A stretch of DNA of 64,000 nt, from NCBI RefSeq assembly GCF_024741135.1, contig NZ_JANSUY010000027.1:32288-96287 (forward strand), in the 5' to 3' direction. The DNA comes from Aquiflexum gelatinilyticum. GTDB taxonomy: Bacteria > Bacteroidota > Bacteroidia > Cytophagales > Cyclobacteriaceae. Made by a program: the position numbers and the translations under genes. How positions within the stretch are numbered: the first letter of the stretch is position 1; the number at the start of each line of letters is the position of its first letter. The notes beneath the pieces were generated by a model. It saw nothing but the letters and a program-made list of their open reading frames with translations, was not told the origin of the DNA and ran no database searches. This document shows, piece by piece, positions 1 through 8,207 of this stretch.

Positions 1-109
1 TGAAATCCTTGTGATCAAAAAAGGGCAGATCGTGCAGCGCGGAACCCATCAAAAACTCATTTTGGAAGAAGGTTTGTATAAGAAACTTTCTACAATGCAG
101 TCAGTTTAA
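1..109 (+). CDS. ABC transporter ATP-binding protein, C-terminal end (partial)
   Basis: Only the last 35 codons are inside the window, read in frame from base 2 to the TAA at 107-109. They encode the typical end of an exporter-type ABC ATPase: a short beta strand, a '[14 protein letters not shown]' turn, then a helix 'YKKLSTMQ' before the stop. The same layout ends the complete ABC exporter at 4840-6615 (NQGEIKETGTHESL ... YYSKLHQMQ). It is therefore probably a fused membrane/ATPase half-transporter, but the catalytic motifs lie outside the window, so substrate and exact family cannot be judged. Confidence 0.75.
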   Translation, partial: EILVIKKGQIVQRGTHQKLILEEGLYKKLSTMQSV

Positions 110-141
110 TAAATTTGGAATAACTTAAATTCAGCAATCAT

Positions 142-507
142 ATGAAACAAATAGATAAAATCTCGCACCTGGTTACCACTCTCTATTTTGCGATAGCGTT
201 GGTCATTTTCCTGTTATTTGACAATATTAAAGGCATATTGAAGATCGAGGAACTGACCCCAACTTTGGTAGTCAATTTTCTCCTGATAGGATTATTGCTT
301 TTCTTAATTTCTTGGGGTATCAGTACAATGGCAAAAAACAACTTGGAAGCAGAACTTTCAAAAAAGGAAACAGAGAAAAACGAACTGAAAGCAAAACTCT
401 ATGACTTCGAACAAGGCATAAAACTCAAAAACATTGAGAAGAAATTAGATAGCATTGAGGAAGAAAGAGAGGCCTCAGTACTTCGCAAAAGACAAAATTT
501 TAAATAA
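142..507 (+). CDS. Small membrane protein with C-terminal coiled coil, unknown function
   Basis: 121 residues. Two hydrophobic segments are visible, about residues 11-28 and 44-62, followed by a highly charged Lys/Glu-rich stretch (about 66-118) with heptad-like spacing, which I read as a cytoplasmic coiled coil. I do not recognise a family. It starts 32 bp after the ABC transporter gene and may share its transcript. A hairpin terminator follows at 539-565. The coding call rests on the ATG start, the sensible membrane topology and the lack of a competing frame. Confidence 0.7.
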   Translation: MKQIDKISHLVTTLYFAIALVIFLLFDNIKGILKIEELTPTLVVNFLLIGLLLFLISWGISTMAKNNLEAELSKKETEKNELKAKLYDFEQGIKLKNIEKKLDSIEEEREASVLRKRQNFK

Positions 508-538
508 CTAAAGGATATTTGCAGTAAATAGCTAATTT

Positions 539-565
539 AGGAAACCCAATAGGTTTCCTTTTTTT
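539..565 (+). terminator. Rho-independent terminator
   Basis: An 8-bp stem (AGGAAACC with GGTTTCCT, 539-546 and 552-559) around a 5-base loop runs straight into a T tract. It lies between the small membrane protein and the comM-like gene and should end the upstream transcript. Confidence 0.8.
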
Positions 566-585
566 ATTGCCTTAATTTTAATACA

Positions 586-2124
586 ATGGTCGCAAAAACT
601 TTTGGATGTGCTGTTTCGGGTGTTGATGCCAAAGTCATCACCATAGAGGTCAATGTCGGACAAGGAACGAGCTTTTTTATGGTAGGATTGCCTGATTCTG
701 CTGTAAAAGAAAGTCAGCAGCGGGTCGAATCTGCTCTCAAATACTTCGGTTACCGCATGCCTAGGCAAAAAATGGTAGTCAACCTTGCTCCTGCTGATAT
801 CAGAAAAGAAGGTTCAGCATATGACCTTCCCATCGCTTTGGGGATTATGAAAGCCTCCGAACAAGTGCTTTTTCCTGAATTGGAAAGCTATATCATCATG
901 GGTGAACTCTCACTTGACGGCAACTTGAGACCCATCAAAGGAGCCTTGCCGATTGCGATTGAAGCAAGAAAACAAGGATTCAAAGGATTTATCCTCCCGG
1001 TAGAAAATGCTTCAGAAGCTTCCATAGTGAATAAACTTGACGTCATTGGAGTCAATACTTTGGAAGAGGCAATCAAATTTCTTGAAGGCGAATTGGAAAT
1101 TGAACCCTTGGTGACTGATACCAGGGATATATTTTATAATTCTCTGGAGCAATATGAGTTTGATTTTGCAGATGTGCAAGGACAGGAAAACATCAAAAGG
1201 GCGATGGAAATCGCAGCGGCCGGCGGGCACAATGTCATCATGATCGGACCTCCCGGCGCAGGAAAAACCATGCTTGCCAAAAGACTTCCCTCTATTCTCC
1301 CACCGCTTTCCTTACAAGAAGCTTTGGAGACTACCAAAATACATTCCGTAGCCGGAAAACTTGGAAAGCACGCTTCTTTGATAGCCAACAGGCCTTTTAG
1401 ATCTCCACACCACACCATCAGTGATGTCGCTTTGGTCGGCGGTGGAGGCAATCCCCAACCAGGAGAAATATCGCTTTCACATAACGGAGTATTATTTTTG
1501 GATGAATTGCCGGAGTTCAAGCGTACTGTGTTGGAAGTGATGCGTCAGCCTTTGGAAGAAAGGAAAGTGACGATTTCACGGGCGAAGGTCTCAGTAGAGT
1601 TTCCAGCCAATTTTATGCTGATAGCCAGCATGAATCCATGCCCCTGTGGCTATTATAACCACCCCGAAAAGGAATGTGTCTGCGGTCCCGGAATTGTGCA
1701 ACGTTACCTGAACAAAATCAGCGGCCCGCTTTTGGACAGGATAGATTTGCACGTCGAAGTCACACCGGTACGGTTTGAAGAAATGACCTCAACCCGAAAA
1801 ACGGAAAACAGCAAATCCATCAGAGAGCGGGTTATCATTGGCAGGGAAGTTCAGATTGAGCGCTTCAAAAACAACCCTGAAGTATATTGCAATGCCATGA
1901 TGCCGTCACACCTCGTCAAAGAAGTCTGTCAGATCAATGAGGCAGGCAAAGCCCTTCTTAAAACAGCTATGGAAAGACTTGGACTTTCGGCAAGAGCATA
2001 TGATAGAATTCTGAAAGTATCCCGAACAATTGCTGACCTTAATCAAAGTGAAACCATCAAAGTTGAGCACCTTGCCGAAGCAATCCAGTACAGAAGTCTG
2101 GATAGAGAGGGTTGGGCAGGTTAA
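586..2124 (+). CDS. comM: YifB/ComM family Mg-chelatase-like AAA+ ATPase
   Basis: 512 residues, the normal length for the family. The N-terminal ChlI-like (Lon protease-like) domain spans about 5-170. The AAA+ module follows, with Walker A GPPGAGKT at 221-228 and Walker B-like LFLDELPEF near residue 305. A cysteine cluster (CPCGYYNHPEKECVC, about 352-366) is typical of the family. The C-terminal Mg-chelatase domain reads 'GLSARAYDRILKVSRTIADL'. In naturally competent bacteria ComM is a helicase that promotes branch migration of incoming DNA; many non-competent bacteria also carry it, so competence should not be concluded. The ATG at 586 lies just after a terminator, so the gene is probably transcribed alone. 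Confidence 0.93.
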   Translation: MVAKTFGCAVSGVDAKVITIEVNVGQGTSFFMVGLPDSAVKESQQRVESALKYFGYRMPRQKMVVNLAPADIRKEGSAYDLPIALGIMKASEQVLFPELESYIIMGELSLDGNLRPIKGALPIAIEARKQGFKGFILPVENASEASIVNKLDVIGVNTLEEAIKFLEGELEIEPLVTDTRDIFYNSLEQYEFDFADVQGQENIKRAMEIAAAGGHNVIMIGPPGAGKTMLAKRLPSILPPLSLQEALETTKIHSVAGKLGKHASLIANRPFRSPHHTISDVALVGGGGNPQPGEISLSHNGVLFLDELPEFKRTVLEVMRQPLEERKVTISRAKVSVEFPANFMLIASMNPCPCGYYNHPEKECVCGPGIVQRYLNKISGPLLDRIDLHVEVTPVRFEEMTSTRKTENSKSIRERVIIGREVQIERFKNNPEVYCNAMMPSHLVKEVCQINEAGKALLKTAMERLGLSARAYDRILKVSRTIADLNQSETIKVEHLAEAIQYRSLDREGWAG

Positions 2125-2261
2125 TCTATTGCCAAATTAAGTTTTGGTAAAATTTCGATGAATAAGAAAATAATGGATTAAAAATTTCACGAATTAAAAA
2201 AATTTTATTTTATTTACTAAGCATACGAAACAGTTGTGTTGGTCGCCCTTTTTTAGCTTAC

Positions 2262-2298
2262 CGTTTCAAAAATATAAAGGCTGTCCTGAACAGCCTTT
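2262..2298 (-). terminator. Rho-independent terminator of the trans-sulfuration gene
   Basis: On the - strand an AAGGCTGT/ACAGCCTT stem (2277-2284 and 2291-2298) with a 6-base loop is followed by a T-rich tract (the A-rich stretch near 2265-2276 on +). The stem overlaps the stop codon of the gene at 2297-3400. Confidence 0.75.
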
Positions 2299-3400
2299 AT
2301 TCTTGTAAGGCCTGACTCAAATCCTCCAATAAATCATCCAAGTGTTCCAAACCCACTGACATTCTGATCAGATTTGAGGGTGTTTTAGAATCCGGTCCTT
2401 CGACCGCCGCTCTTCTTTCGACCAAGCTTTCTACTCCTCCTAGACTAGTTGCGTTGGTAAAATATTTCAGTTTGGAAATTACCCTGTCTGCCTCTGCCGC
2501 ACTGCCTTTGACCATAAAAGAAAGCATCCCACCAAAACCTGACATTTGTGAAGCAGCCACATGGTGGTTTTTGTGGGATTTCAATCCAGGATAGCAAACT
2601 TCCTCCACATTGGGATGGCTGTAAAGAAATTCGGCAATAATGCCTGCATGTTCCGCATGGCCTTTCATCCGGTAAGCCAGGGTTTTGATGCTTCTGACCA
2701 AAAGGTAGGTATCAAATGGAGAAGGGACTGCCCCTCCAACATGTTGGATCATTTTGATTCGTTGCCAAAAATCATCTGCTTTTTTGCAAATCAGAGCCCC
2801 TCCTAAAATATCGCTATGCCCACCGAGGTATTTGGTGGTGCTGTGCATGACGATATCTGCCCCGAGAAGGATTGGATTTTGAAAAACAGATGTTGCAAAA
2901 GTATTGTCGCAGGCCACTTTCGCCCCGATTTCTTTTGCTATTGCCACAAGTGCACGGATGTCTGTAATTTTGAGCAAAGGATTGGAAGGGGTTTCGATCC
3001 AAAGGAGTTTGGTATTGGGTTTAACAGAAGCTCTGACCATTTCCAGGTCTGCCAAATCCACAAAACTAACCTCCACAATTCCTTTCAATATCTCCACCAA
3101 TTGGCGGTGGATTCCATGGTACATGTCGTCCGGTGCAATTATATGGCTTCCCGGTTCCAAAGCCTGAAAAACTGCCAAAGCAGCGGCATTTCCTGAAGAG
3201 AAAGCAGCCGCATCTTCGCCATGTTCCAGTTTGGCCAATACATTTTCCAAAGCCATCCTGTTGGGATTATTAGCCCTGGAATAGATCACGGAACCTTCAT
3301 GGTGTACAAAAGTGGTAGAAGTCGTGATCGGCTGCACAGCAGGTTGGTGGGAATCCGTGATGATATTTCCGGCGTGTATGGCTAGTGTTTCGAGTCTCAT
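2297..3400 (-). CDS. PLP-dependent trans-sulfuration enzyme (cystathionine gamma-synthase / lyase family)
   Basis: 367 residues. The Cys/Met metabolism PLP-enzyme fold is clear: 'MRLETLAIHAG' start, 'PITTSTTFVH', the Y-SRANNPNR substrate region, 'AAAFSSGNAAALAV' PLP phosphate-binding turn, 'IETPSNPLLKITDI', and the PLP lysine in 'HSTTKYLGGHSD' (Lys190). C-terminal 'SLGGVESLVERRA' and 'IRMSVGLEHLDDL' are also family hallmarks. Such enzymes make or break cystathionine (MetB, MetC, cystathionine gamma-lyase) or eliminate thiol from methionine; sequence inspection does not separate these, so no symbol is given. It stands alone between two - strand terminators. Length is slightly below the usual 380-400 residues, with no missing core motif. 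Confidence 0.9.
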   Translation of the reverse strand: MRLETLAIHAGNIITDSHQPAVQPITTSTTFVHHEGSVIYSRANNPNRMALENVLAKLEHGEDAAAFSSGNAAALAVFQALEPGSHIIAPDDMYHGIHRQLVEILKGIVEVSFVDLADLEMVRASVKPNTKLLWIETPSNPLLKITDIRALVAIAKEIGAKVACDNTFATSVFQNPILLGADIVMHSTTKYLGGHSDILGGALICKKADDFWQRIKMIQHVGGAVPSPFDTYLLVRSIKTLAYRMKGHAEHAGIIAEFLYSHPNVEEVCYPGLKSHKNHHVAASQMSGFGGMLSFMVKGSAAEADRVISKLKYFTNATSLGGVESLVERRAAVEGPDSKTPSNLIRMSVGLEHLDDLLEDLSQALQE

Positions 3401-3424
3401 GGCTGTTTTTTTTCAAACTTACTA

Positions 3425-3465
3425 TTTATAAAAAGAAAAGCCAGCGAAATCAACCGCCGGCTTTT
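3425..3465 (-). terminator. Rho-independent terminator after the DUF4293 gene
   Basis: On the - strand an 11-bp stem with one mismatch (3436-3446 with 3455-3465) is followed by a T-rich stretch. It separates the DUF4293 gene from the trans-sulfuration gene, which must therefore have its own promoter or depend on read-through. Confidence 0.7.
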
Positions 3466-3488
3466 GTATCATTATGTATATGGTAATT

Positions 3489-3968
3489 TTATCGGATTCT
3501 GTCCACAGACCTGACAAGCAATTCATCTTTACGGATAAATCTATTTGCAAGCAGGTTACAGATCATTCCCCCGAAAATCGCCCAAAACCCGGTCACAAAA
3601 GCACCGTTGACCTCGGGATTGATGAGGGCATTGGCTGTGTGAGTGGTCCAAATTATGAGTCCGACATTTACCACCATCACAAAAGAATTGACCATATTGA
3701 GAAACATCTGCCTTGTTCGGTTTTTATATTGCGTCAAGCTGAAAATTGCAATCCCTGCAGAAATGACTGCAAGAATGCCAATAAAAATTTTGGAGGAAGT
3801 ATCCACAGGTTCCTGACCCACAACATCTAATGTCGTCAGATTCCAGGCAGTGAGGGTCATCAGTTGGGTCTGGCTTGGGTTGACTTGCTGCCAGATGGGG
3901 AAGGAAATTACCAATATCATGGCTACTGCCACGAGAAACAGGAATATGGTCTGTATGCGTTGTATCAT
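3489..3968 (-). CDS. DUF4293 family membrane protein
   Basis: 159 residues from the ATG at 3966-3968. The start 'MIQRIQTIFLFLVAVAMIL' with four hydrophobic segments (about residues 5-25, 62-82, 91-112 and 125-143) is characteristic of DUF4293, a four-helix membrane family found in Bacteroidota and of unknown function. The frame stays open upstream to 4154, but that extension would run through the start of the divergent truA gene, has no membrane character and begins before the family's usual start, so I rejected it. The gene is divergent from truA, so 3969-4073 should hold both promoters. Confidence 0.85.
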   Translation of the reverse strand: MIQRIQTIFLFLVAVAMILVISFPIWQQVNPSQTQLMTLTAWNLTTLDVVGQEPVDTSSKIFIGILAVISAGIAIFSLTQYKNRTRQMFLNMVNSFVMVVNVGLIIWTTHTANALINPEVNGAFVTGFWAIFGGMICNLLANRFIRKDELLVRSVDRIR

Positions 3969-4073
3969 TTTGACTTTAAATTTTGACAAAGAAACGGGGT
4001 AATTTTTTGAATCGCAAGGTTTGTATAAAAGGTGGTTTTTATTTGCCTCCGAATAATATCTTTGCACTGTAAA

Positions 4074-4826
4074 ATGGAAATCCAAAGGTATTTTATAGAA
4101 TTCGCTTACCGCGGGACACATTATCATGGCTGGCAATTCCAGAAAAACGCCCATTCTGTGCAGGCAGAAATGGAAAAAGCGCTTTCTGTGATTTTGAAAC
4201 AGCCTTCATACCTTACCGGTAGCGGAAGAACGGATACTGGTGTACATGCTTCTCAGCAGTTTGCGCATTTTGATACTGATTTAAACCTTGACCAAGAGGA
4301 TTTTGTCAAACGCATCAATGGCGTCCTTCCAAAAGACATTGCGGTATATTCTTTGCTTAAAGTGAAAAATGATGCCCATGCCAGATTTGATGCAAGGTGG
4401 AGAAGCTACCTTTATCGCATTACTTTGCGCAAAGACCCATTCGAAGAAGAAAGTGCTTGGTTGGTATACCACAAGCCCTGCATTGACAAAATGAATGAAG
4501 CCGCAAAATTGCTGTTGGACCATGAAGATTTTCAATGCTTTTCGAAAGTCCATACCGATGTCAACCACTTTAATTGTAAAATAAAAGAAGCGTATTGGGA
4601 ACAAAATGACCATCAATTGCTCTTTCATATAACTGCCAACAGATTTTTGCGTGGAATGGTTAGGGCGATTGTAGGAACTTTGGTCCACGTGGGTTTGGGT
4701 AGATTGGATTGTGGGCAGTTTCAAGAAATTTTGGACAGTAAAGACCGGAGTCAGGCAAAATCTGCTTCTCCGGCCCAAGGTCTATACCTTTGCAGGGTTG
4801 TTTATCACGAAGATATATTTATTTAA
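4074..4826 (+). CDS. truA: tRNA pseudouridine(38-40) synthase TruA
   Basis: 250 residues from the ATG at 4074. The N-terminus 'QRYFIEFAYRGTHYHGWQ' and the catalytic motif 'GSGRTDTGVHA' (Asp54 is the nucleophile) identify TruA, which isomerises uridines 38-40 in the anticodon arm of tRNAs. The second conserved block 'HITANRFLRGMVRAIVGTLVHVG' is present. An in-frame ATG at 4032 would add 14 residues that do not resemble the family and would reach into the divergent promoter region, so 4074 is preferred. The next gene begins 13 bp after the stop, suggesting an operon with the ABC exporter. Confidence 0.95.
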   Translation: MEIQRYFIEFAYRGTHYHGWQFQKNAHSVQAEMEKALSVILKQPSYLTGSGRTDTGVHASQQFAHFDTDLNLDQEDFVKRINGVLPKDIAVYSLLKVKNDAHARFDARWRSYLYRITLRKDPFEEESAWLVYHKPCIDKMNEAAKLLLDHEDFQCFSKVHTDVNHFNCKIKEAYWEQNDHQLLFHITANRFLRGMVRAIVGTLVHVGLGRLDCGQFQEILDSKDRSQAKSASPAQGLYLCRVVYHEDIFI

Positions 4827-4839
4827 ATACTGAAATATT

Positions 4840-6615
4840 TTGAGCCTGGAAAAAGAAAATATCAAAAGTGGTGACATCATTGACGCCCAGGTATTAAAGA
4901 AACTATACGAGTTCGTCAAGCCATACCAAGGCCGGTTTTATTTTTTGGTATTCCTTACTATTGCCATGGCTGTATTGGCACCGACAAGGCCGTATTTTAT
5001 CCAGATAGCCATCGATGATTATGTGGCTATAGGGGATAGTAAAGGATTGCTGAATATCATCTACCTATTGATTGTGCTGCTTTTGCTCCAATCGCTTGTA
5101 CAGTTTGCCCATACTTACCTTTCAGGATGGATCGGGCAGGTGATTATCAAGGACATCAGGATCAAACTTTACCGTCATTTGCTTAAAATGAGGTTGAAGT
5201 TTTTTGACAATACACCGATAGGCAGATTGGTGACAAGGAATGTATCCGATGTAGAAACTCTTGCTGATGTTTTCAGTGAAGGCTTGGCAGCCATTATCGG
5301 GGATTTGCTGCAATTGATTACCATTCTGGCTGTGATGTTTTATGTGGATTGGAAACTGACCTTGGTGAGTTTGAGTACTTTGCCACTCCTGATTATTTCC
5401 ACCTATATTTTCAAAGAGAAAATCAAAGTAGCCTTCAATGACGTCAGAAATGCCGTATCCAACCTGAATTCGTTTTTGCAGGAGCATATCACAGGCATGA
5501 ATATTGTTCAGATTTTTAATAGAGAAAAAAGGGAATACGATAAATTTAAAGAGATCAACAAAGAACATAGAGTAGCGCATGTCAAGTCGGTCTTGTATTA
5601 TTCGATCTACTATCCTGTCGCTGAAATCATACAGGCGATCGGTACAGGTGTAGTGGTGTGGTATGGCGCAACGGGGGTATTTGACATGGAAATCCAAATC
5701 GGGATCCTGATCTCCTTTATTATGTACCTGCAGCTTTTCTTCAGACCAATAAGGATGATTGCAGATAGGTTCAATACCCTGCAGATGGGGGTAGTAAGTT
5801 CCTCCAGGATTTTAAAACTACTTGAAAGCGATGACCAAATCCCGAATGAAGGAAAGTTCAAGCCAGAAAAAATTGAGGGAAACATCAAATTAGAGAACGT
5901 TTGGTTTGCGTATAACGACGAAGAATGGGTTTTGAAAAATATCAATTTTGAAGTAAAACACGGGGAAACAGTCGCCATGGTCGGGGCCACCGGAGCTGGA
6001 AAATCTTCCATCATCAACCTGATCAACCGCTTCTACGATATTAACAAGGGCAAAATAACACTTGACGGCACTGACATCAAGGAATATGAACTAGGTACTT
6101 TGCGAAAACATATAGGCGTGGTATTGCAGGATGTTTTCCTTTTCTCAGATACGATATTGAATAACATTACCCTTGGGAATCCTGAGATTACGAGGGAGGA
6201 AGTTATGAAAGCCGCCAAATTGGTAGGTGCAAAGAAGTTTATTGAAAGACTTCCCGGAGGTCTGGATTACAATGTCATGGAACGGGGCGCCACACTTTCA
6301 GTTGGTCAGCGACAACTGATATCATTTGTAAGGGCAATCGTCTACAATCCTGAAATCATCATCTTGGATGAGGCTACCTCCTCGGTGGATACCGAAACTG
6401 AGGAAATGATACAAAAGGCCATTTCTAAAATGATGAAAGGCAGGACGTCCATTGTGATTGCCCACAGGCTTTCGACCATCCAAAAAGCGGATAAAATCAT
6501 GGTTCTGAACCAAGGAGAAATCAAGGAAACGGGCACCCATGAGTCGCTCTTGGAATTGGGAGGCTACTACTCCAAACTCCATCAGATGCAGCTGAAGTCG
6601 ATGGCCATTGGATAA
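4840..6615 (+). CDS. ABC exporter half-transporter (fused membrane and ATPase domains)
   Basis: 591 residues with a TTG start at 4840; the first in-frame ATG is well inside the first membrane helix, so the rare start is likely real. Residues 1-330 form a six-helix type I exporter domain with the intracellular-loop motif 'RNVSDVETLADVF'. The ATPase domain (about 345-585) has Walker A GATGAGKS (Lys388), signature 'LSVGQRQLISF', Walker B 'IIILDEATSSVD' and H-loop 'IVIAHRLSTI'. It belongs to the MsbA/MdlB-like multidrug or lipid exporter group and should work as a dimer, either with itself or with another half such as the one ending at base 109. Substrate unknown. It follows truA by 13 bp. Confidence 0.92.
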   Translation: MSLEKENIKSGDIIDAQVLKKLYEFVKPYQGRFYFLVFLTIAMAVLAPTRPYFIQIAIDDYVAIGDSKGLLNIIYLLIVLLLLQSLVQFAHTYLSGWIGQVIIKDIRIKLYRHLLKMRLKFFDNTPIGRLVTRNVSDVETLADVFSEGLAAIIGDLLQLITILAVMFYVDWKLTLVSLSTLPLLIISTYIFKEKIKVAFNDVRNAVSNLNSFLQEHITGMNIVQIFNREKREYDKFKEINKEHRVAHVKSVLYYSIYYPVAEIIQAIGTGVVVWYGATGVFDMEIQIGILISFIMYLQLFFRPIRMIADRFNTLQMGVVSSSRILKLLESDDQIPNEGKFKPEKIEGNIKLENVWFAYNDEEWVLKNINFEVKHGETVAMVGATGAGKSSIINLINRFYDINKGKITLDGTDIKEYELGTLRKHIGVVLQDVFLFSDTILNNITLGNPEITREEVMKAAKLVGAKKFIERLPGGLDYNVMERGATLSVGQRQLISFVRAIVYNPEIIILDEATSSVDTETEEMIQKAISKMMKGRTSIVIAHRLSTIQKADKIMVLNQGEIKETGTHESLLELGGYYSKLHQMQLKSMAIG

Positions 6616-6756
6616 AGGTAGGAAGTGGGGAAGAGGGAAGTACGATTTACGAAGTACGAGAGGGAAAGCGGGAATTACAAAGTATAAGGTGGAGTTCAAA
6701 ATGGGAATCAGGATTTAAGAGTTCGGGATAAGAAGTGGGTATTTCAAGGTACCGAG
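6616..6756. repeat. Low-complexity purine-biased intergenic tract (family C)
   Basis: Non-coding stretch rich in degenerate GGAAGTACGA / GAGGGAAG words directly after the ABC exporter. It resembles the tract at 29651-29705, and in complement the pyrimidine-rich tracts at 6841-6912 and 54493-54530. There is no open frame with coding character. Together with the next two entries it fills the 328-bp gap up to 6943. Confidence 0.5.
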
Positions 6757-6833
6757 CCGTCACTCTGAGTGAAGCGAAGAGTCTCCGGGAAATAGAACCT
6801 TCACCTCCGATAGCTCCGGTTCAGGATGACGGG
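6757..6833 (+). repeat. Family A dispersed intergenic element (about 76 bp)
   Basis: Begins CCGTCACTCTGAGTGAAGCG and ends TTCAGGATGACGGG, so its ends are inverted (CCGTCA ... TGACGG). A second copy lies in the opposite orientation at 19964-20039, sharing the GTCAC-CTGAGTGAAGCGAAG block, a central CCTTCA and ACCTCC segment, and the CAGGATGACG end. The two differ mainly in the middle. This is a REP/MITE-like dispersed repeat with no coding content. Confidence 0.75.
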
Positions 6834-6840
6834 ACAAATC

Positions 6841-6912
6841 TCTGACCTTGATTCTCATCTCTCGCTTCCTGTTTCTCGTATCTTGCGTCTTATGTCTCAC
6901 ATCTCATATCTA
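6841..6912. repeat. Low-complexity pyrimidine-biased tract (family C, inverse orientation)
   Basis: Runs of TCTC-CTTCTCG-like words (for example TCTCGCTTCCTGTTTCTCG) just before the next gene. It is the complement type of the tract at 6616-6756, so family A here is flanked by two oppositely oriented family C tracts. Confidence 0.5.
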
Positions 6913-6943
6913 GTAAAGAAACTAAACCAAAAATAAAAACACA

Positions 6944-7525
6944 GTGAAAAAGTTGCTTGTTTTGGCTTTTGCCATGCTACCGTTATTTGCTTTTGCTCAG
7001 GAACCGGGGATCGGTCTTAGATTTGGAGAACCATTTTCAATTACCTACAAAACCTTTATCGATGATAAAATTTCCTTGGAAGGAATGGTCGGAAGAGTCG
7101 GACCCAACAGCGGTCAATATTACCGGAGAGATTTTGACAACAACAGGCCAAGCCCCAATGCATTTTATGTAGGCCACAGTACCTCCAACACCTGGTCATT
7201 GAATTTCCGCGGAGCATATCATGAGGACTTCTCGGATGATTTCAATATCGGTTCAGGTTACTTGTTGGGCTATGCAGGGGCTGGTGTTCAGCTTCGTTCT
7301 GTATTGGTAGATTACGCCTTTACTGATTCTTCCATTTCGCAGGCGACGCTTAGAGAAACACGAAGAAATATGGATTTTGGCCCTGAGGCATTTGGCGGCG
7401 CGGAGTATTACTTTGATGAAGCTCCGATCAGTGTTTTTGGGGAAGTTGGTTTCTTTATGGAATTGTTGGACCGTTTTGGGCACTTTAGGCTGCAAGGCGC
7501 AATCGGAGTCCGGTACTTATTTTGA
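6944..7525 (+). CDS. Predicted outer-membrane beta-barrel protein
   Basis: 193 residues with a GTG start at 6944 giving a classic signal peptide (MKKLLVLAFAMLPLFAFA, cleavage near residue 18-19). The mature part has alternating hydrophobic and polar strands, many aromatic residues and Gly, and ends 'LQGAIGVRYLF', with the terminal aromatic residue typical of Bacteroidota porin-like barrels (outer membrane protein beta-barrel / OmpA-like beta domain). Function unknown. The purine-poor tract upstream is repeat-derived, so the promoter may lie within or next to that element. Confidence 0.8.
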   Translation: MKKLLVLAFAMLPLFAFAQEPGIGLRFGEPFSITYKTFIDDKISLEGMVGRVGPNSGQYYRRDFDNNRPSPNAFYVGHSTSNTWSLNFRGAYHEDFSDDFNIGSGYLLGYAGAGVQLRSVLVDYAFTDSSISQATLRETRRNMDFGPEAFGGAEYYFDEAPISVFGEVGFFMELLDRFGHFRLQGAIGVRYLF

Positions 7526-7592
7526 TCTAACTACCTTTAAGGAAAAACCTTATGAAAACATTTTTTAATATCATCCAAGTAATATCCCATTC

Positions 7593-8114
7593 ATGAAAAA
7601 AACTATTGTTCTCATTTTTGTCATTTTATTGACTGCAATTGGTTTTTATGTTTTCAATAAAATGGGAGGCTTCAATGAAGTCCACCTTGAGGTTGTCGAG
7701 GATGTGAATATTAATTTGGTTGGAAGAAAGTTTAAGGGAATTCCTCAAGATGAGAAGCTTACAAAGGCCTTTCAGGAAATTGAAAGTATCAAGAATAACA
7801 ATCCGGGAGCTGCACTTTATACCATTTACTATTCTGAACCTGCAGGAAAATTGGATACGATGGAGGTTTTTGTAGGTCTGGATTCCAAATGGATACCTGA
7901 TACTGCCGGATTTGAAACCATTTCATTTTCAAATGAAAATGCAATTGTTGCCACCATTACTGCCCATCGTTTTGTAATGCCAAGCCCATTGAAAATCAAA
8001 AACAAAATCATTGTCTTTGCAAAAGAAAATAGCTTGCCTGAACCTGTGGTATTTATTGATCAGTTTGTCGGGCTCGACGAAGTCAAAGTCATTGGGATAA
8101 AAAACACAAAATAA
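7593..8114 (+). CDS. Membrane-anchored GyrI-like/SOUL-like small protein, function unknown
   Basis: 173 residues. An N-terminal hydrophobic segment (about 4-22) looks like a membrane anchor or uncleaved signal. The rest alternates strands and helices: 'GRKFKGIP', 'FQEIESI', 'AALYTIYYSEP', 'MEVFVGLDS', 'ATITAHRFVMPSPLKIKNKI'. The pattern reminds me of the GyrI-like effector-binding fold (bacterial transcription activator effector-binding domain), but this is a weak impression and no DNA-binding domain is present. It lies 67 bp after the barrel gene on the same strand. Confidence 0.75.
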   Translation: MKKTIVLIFVILLTAIGFYVFNKMGGFNEVHLEVVEDVNINLVGRKFKGIPQDEKLTKAFQEIESIKNNNPGAALYTIYYSEPAGKLDTMEVFVGLDSKWIPDTAGFETISFSNENAIVATITAHRFVMPSPLKIKNKIIVFAKENSLPEPVVFIDQFVGLDEVKVIGIKNTK

Positions 8115-8207
8115 AACCTGTTTCAATTTTACTTCGTTGAGTTGAAACAAATCAAATTGAAATTTCTCTTTCTTAGCTTTTATTCAAAATTTTAAACCAG
8201 AATTATC

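Noticed and set aside
3969..4154. Upstream extension of the DUF4293 gene
   Set aside because: It overlaps the start of divergent truA, has no membrane character and precedes the usual family start.
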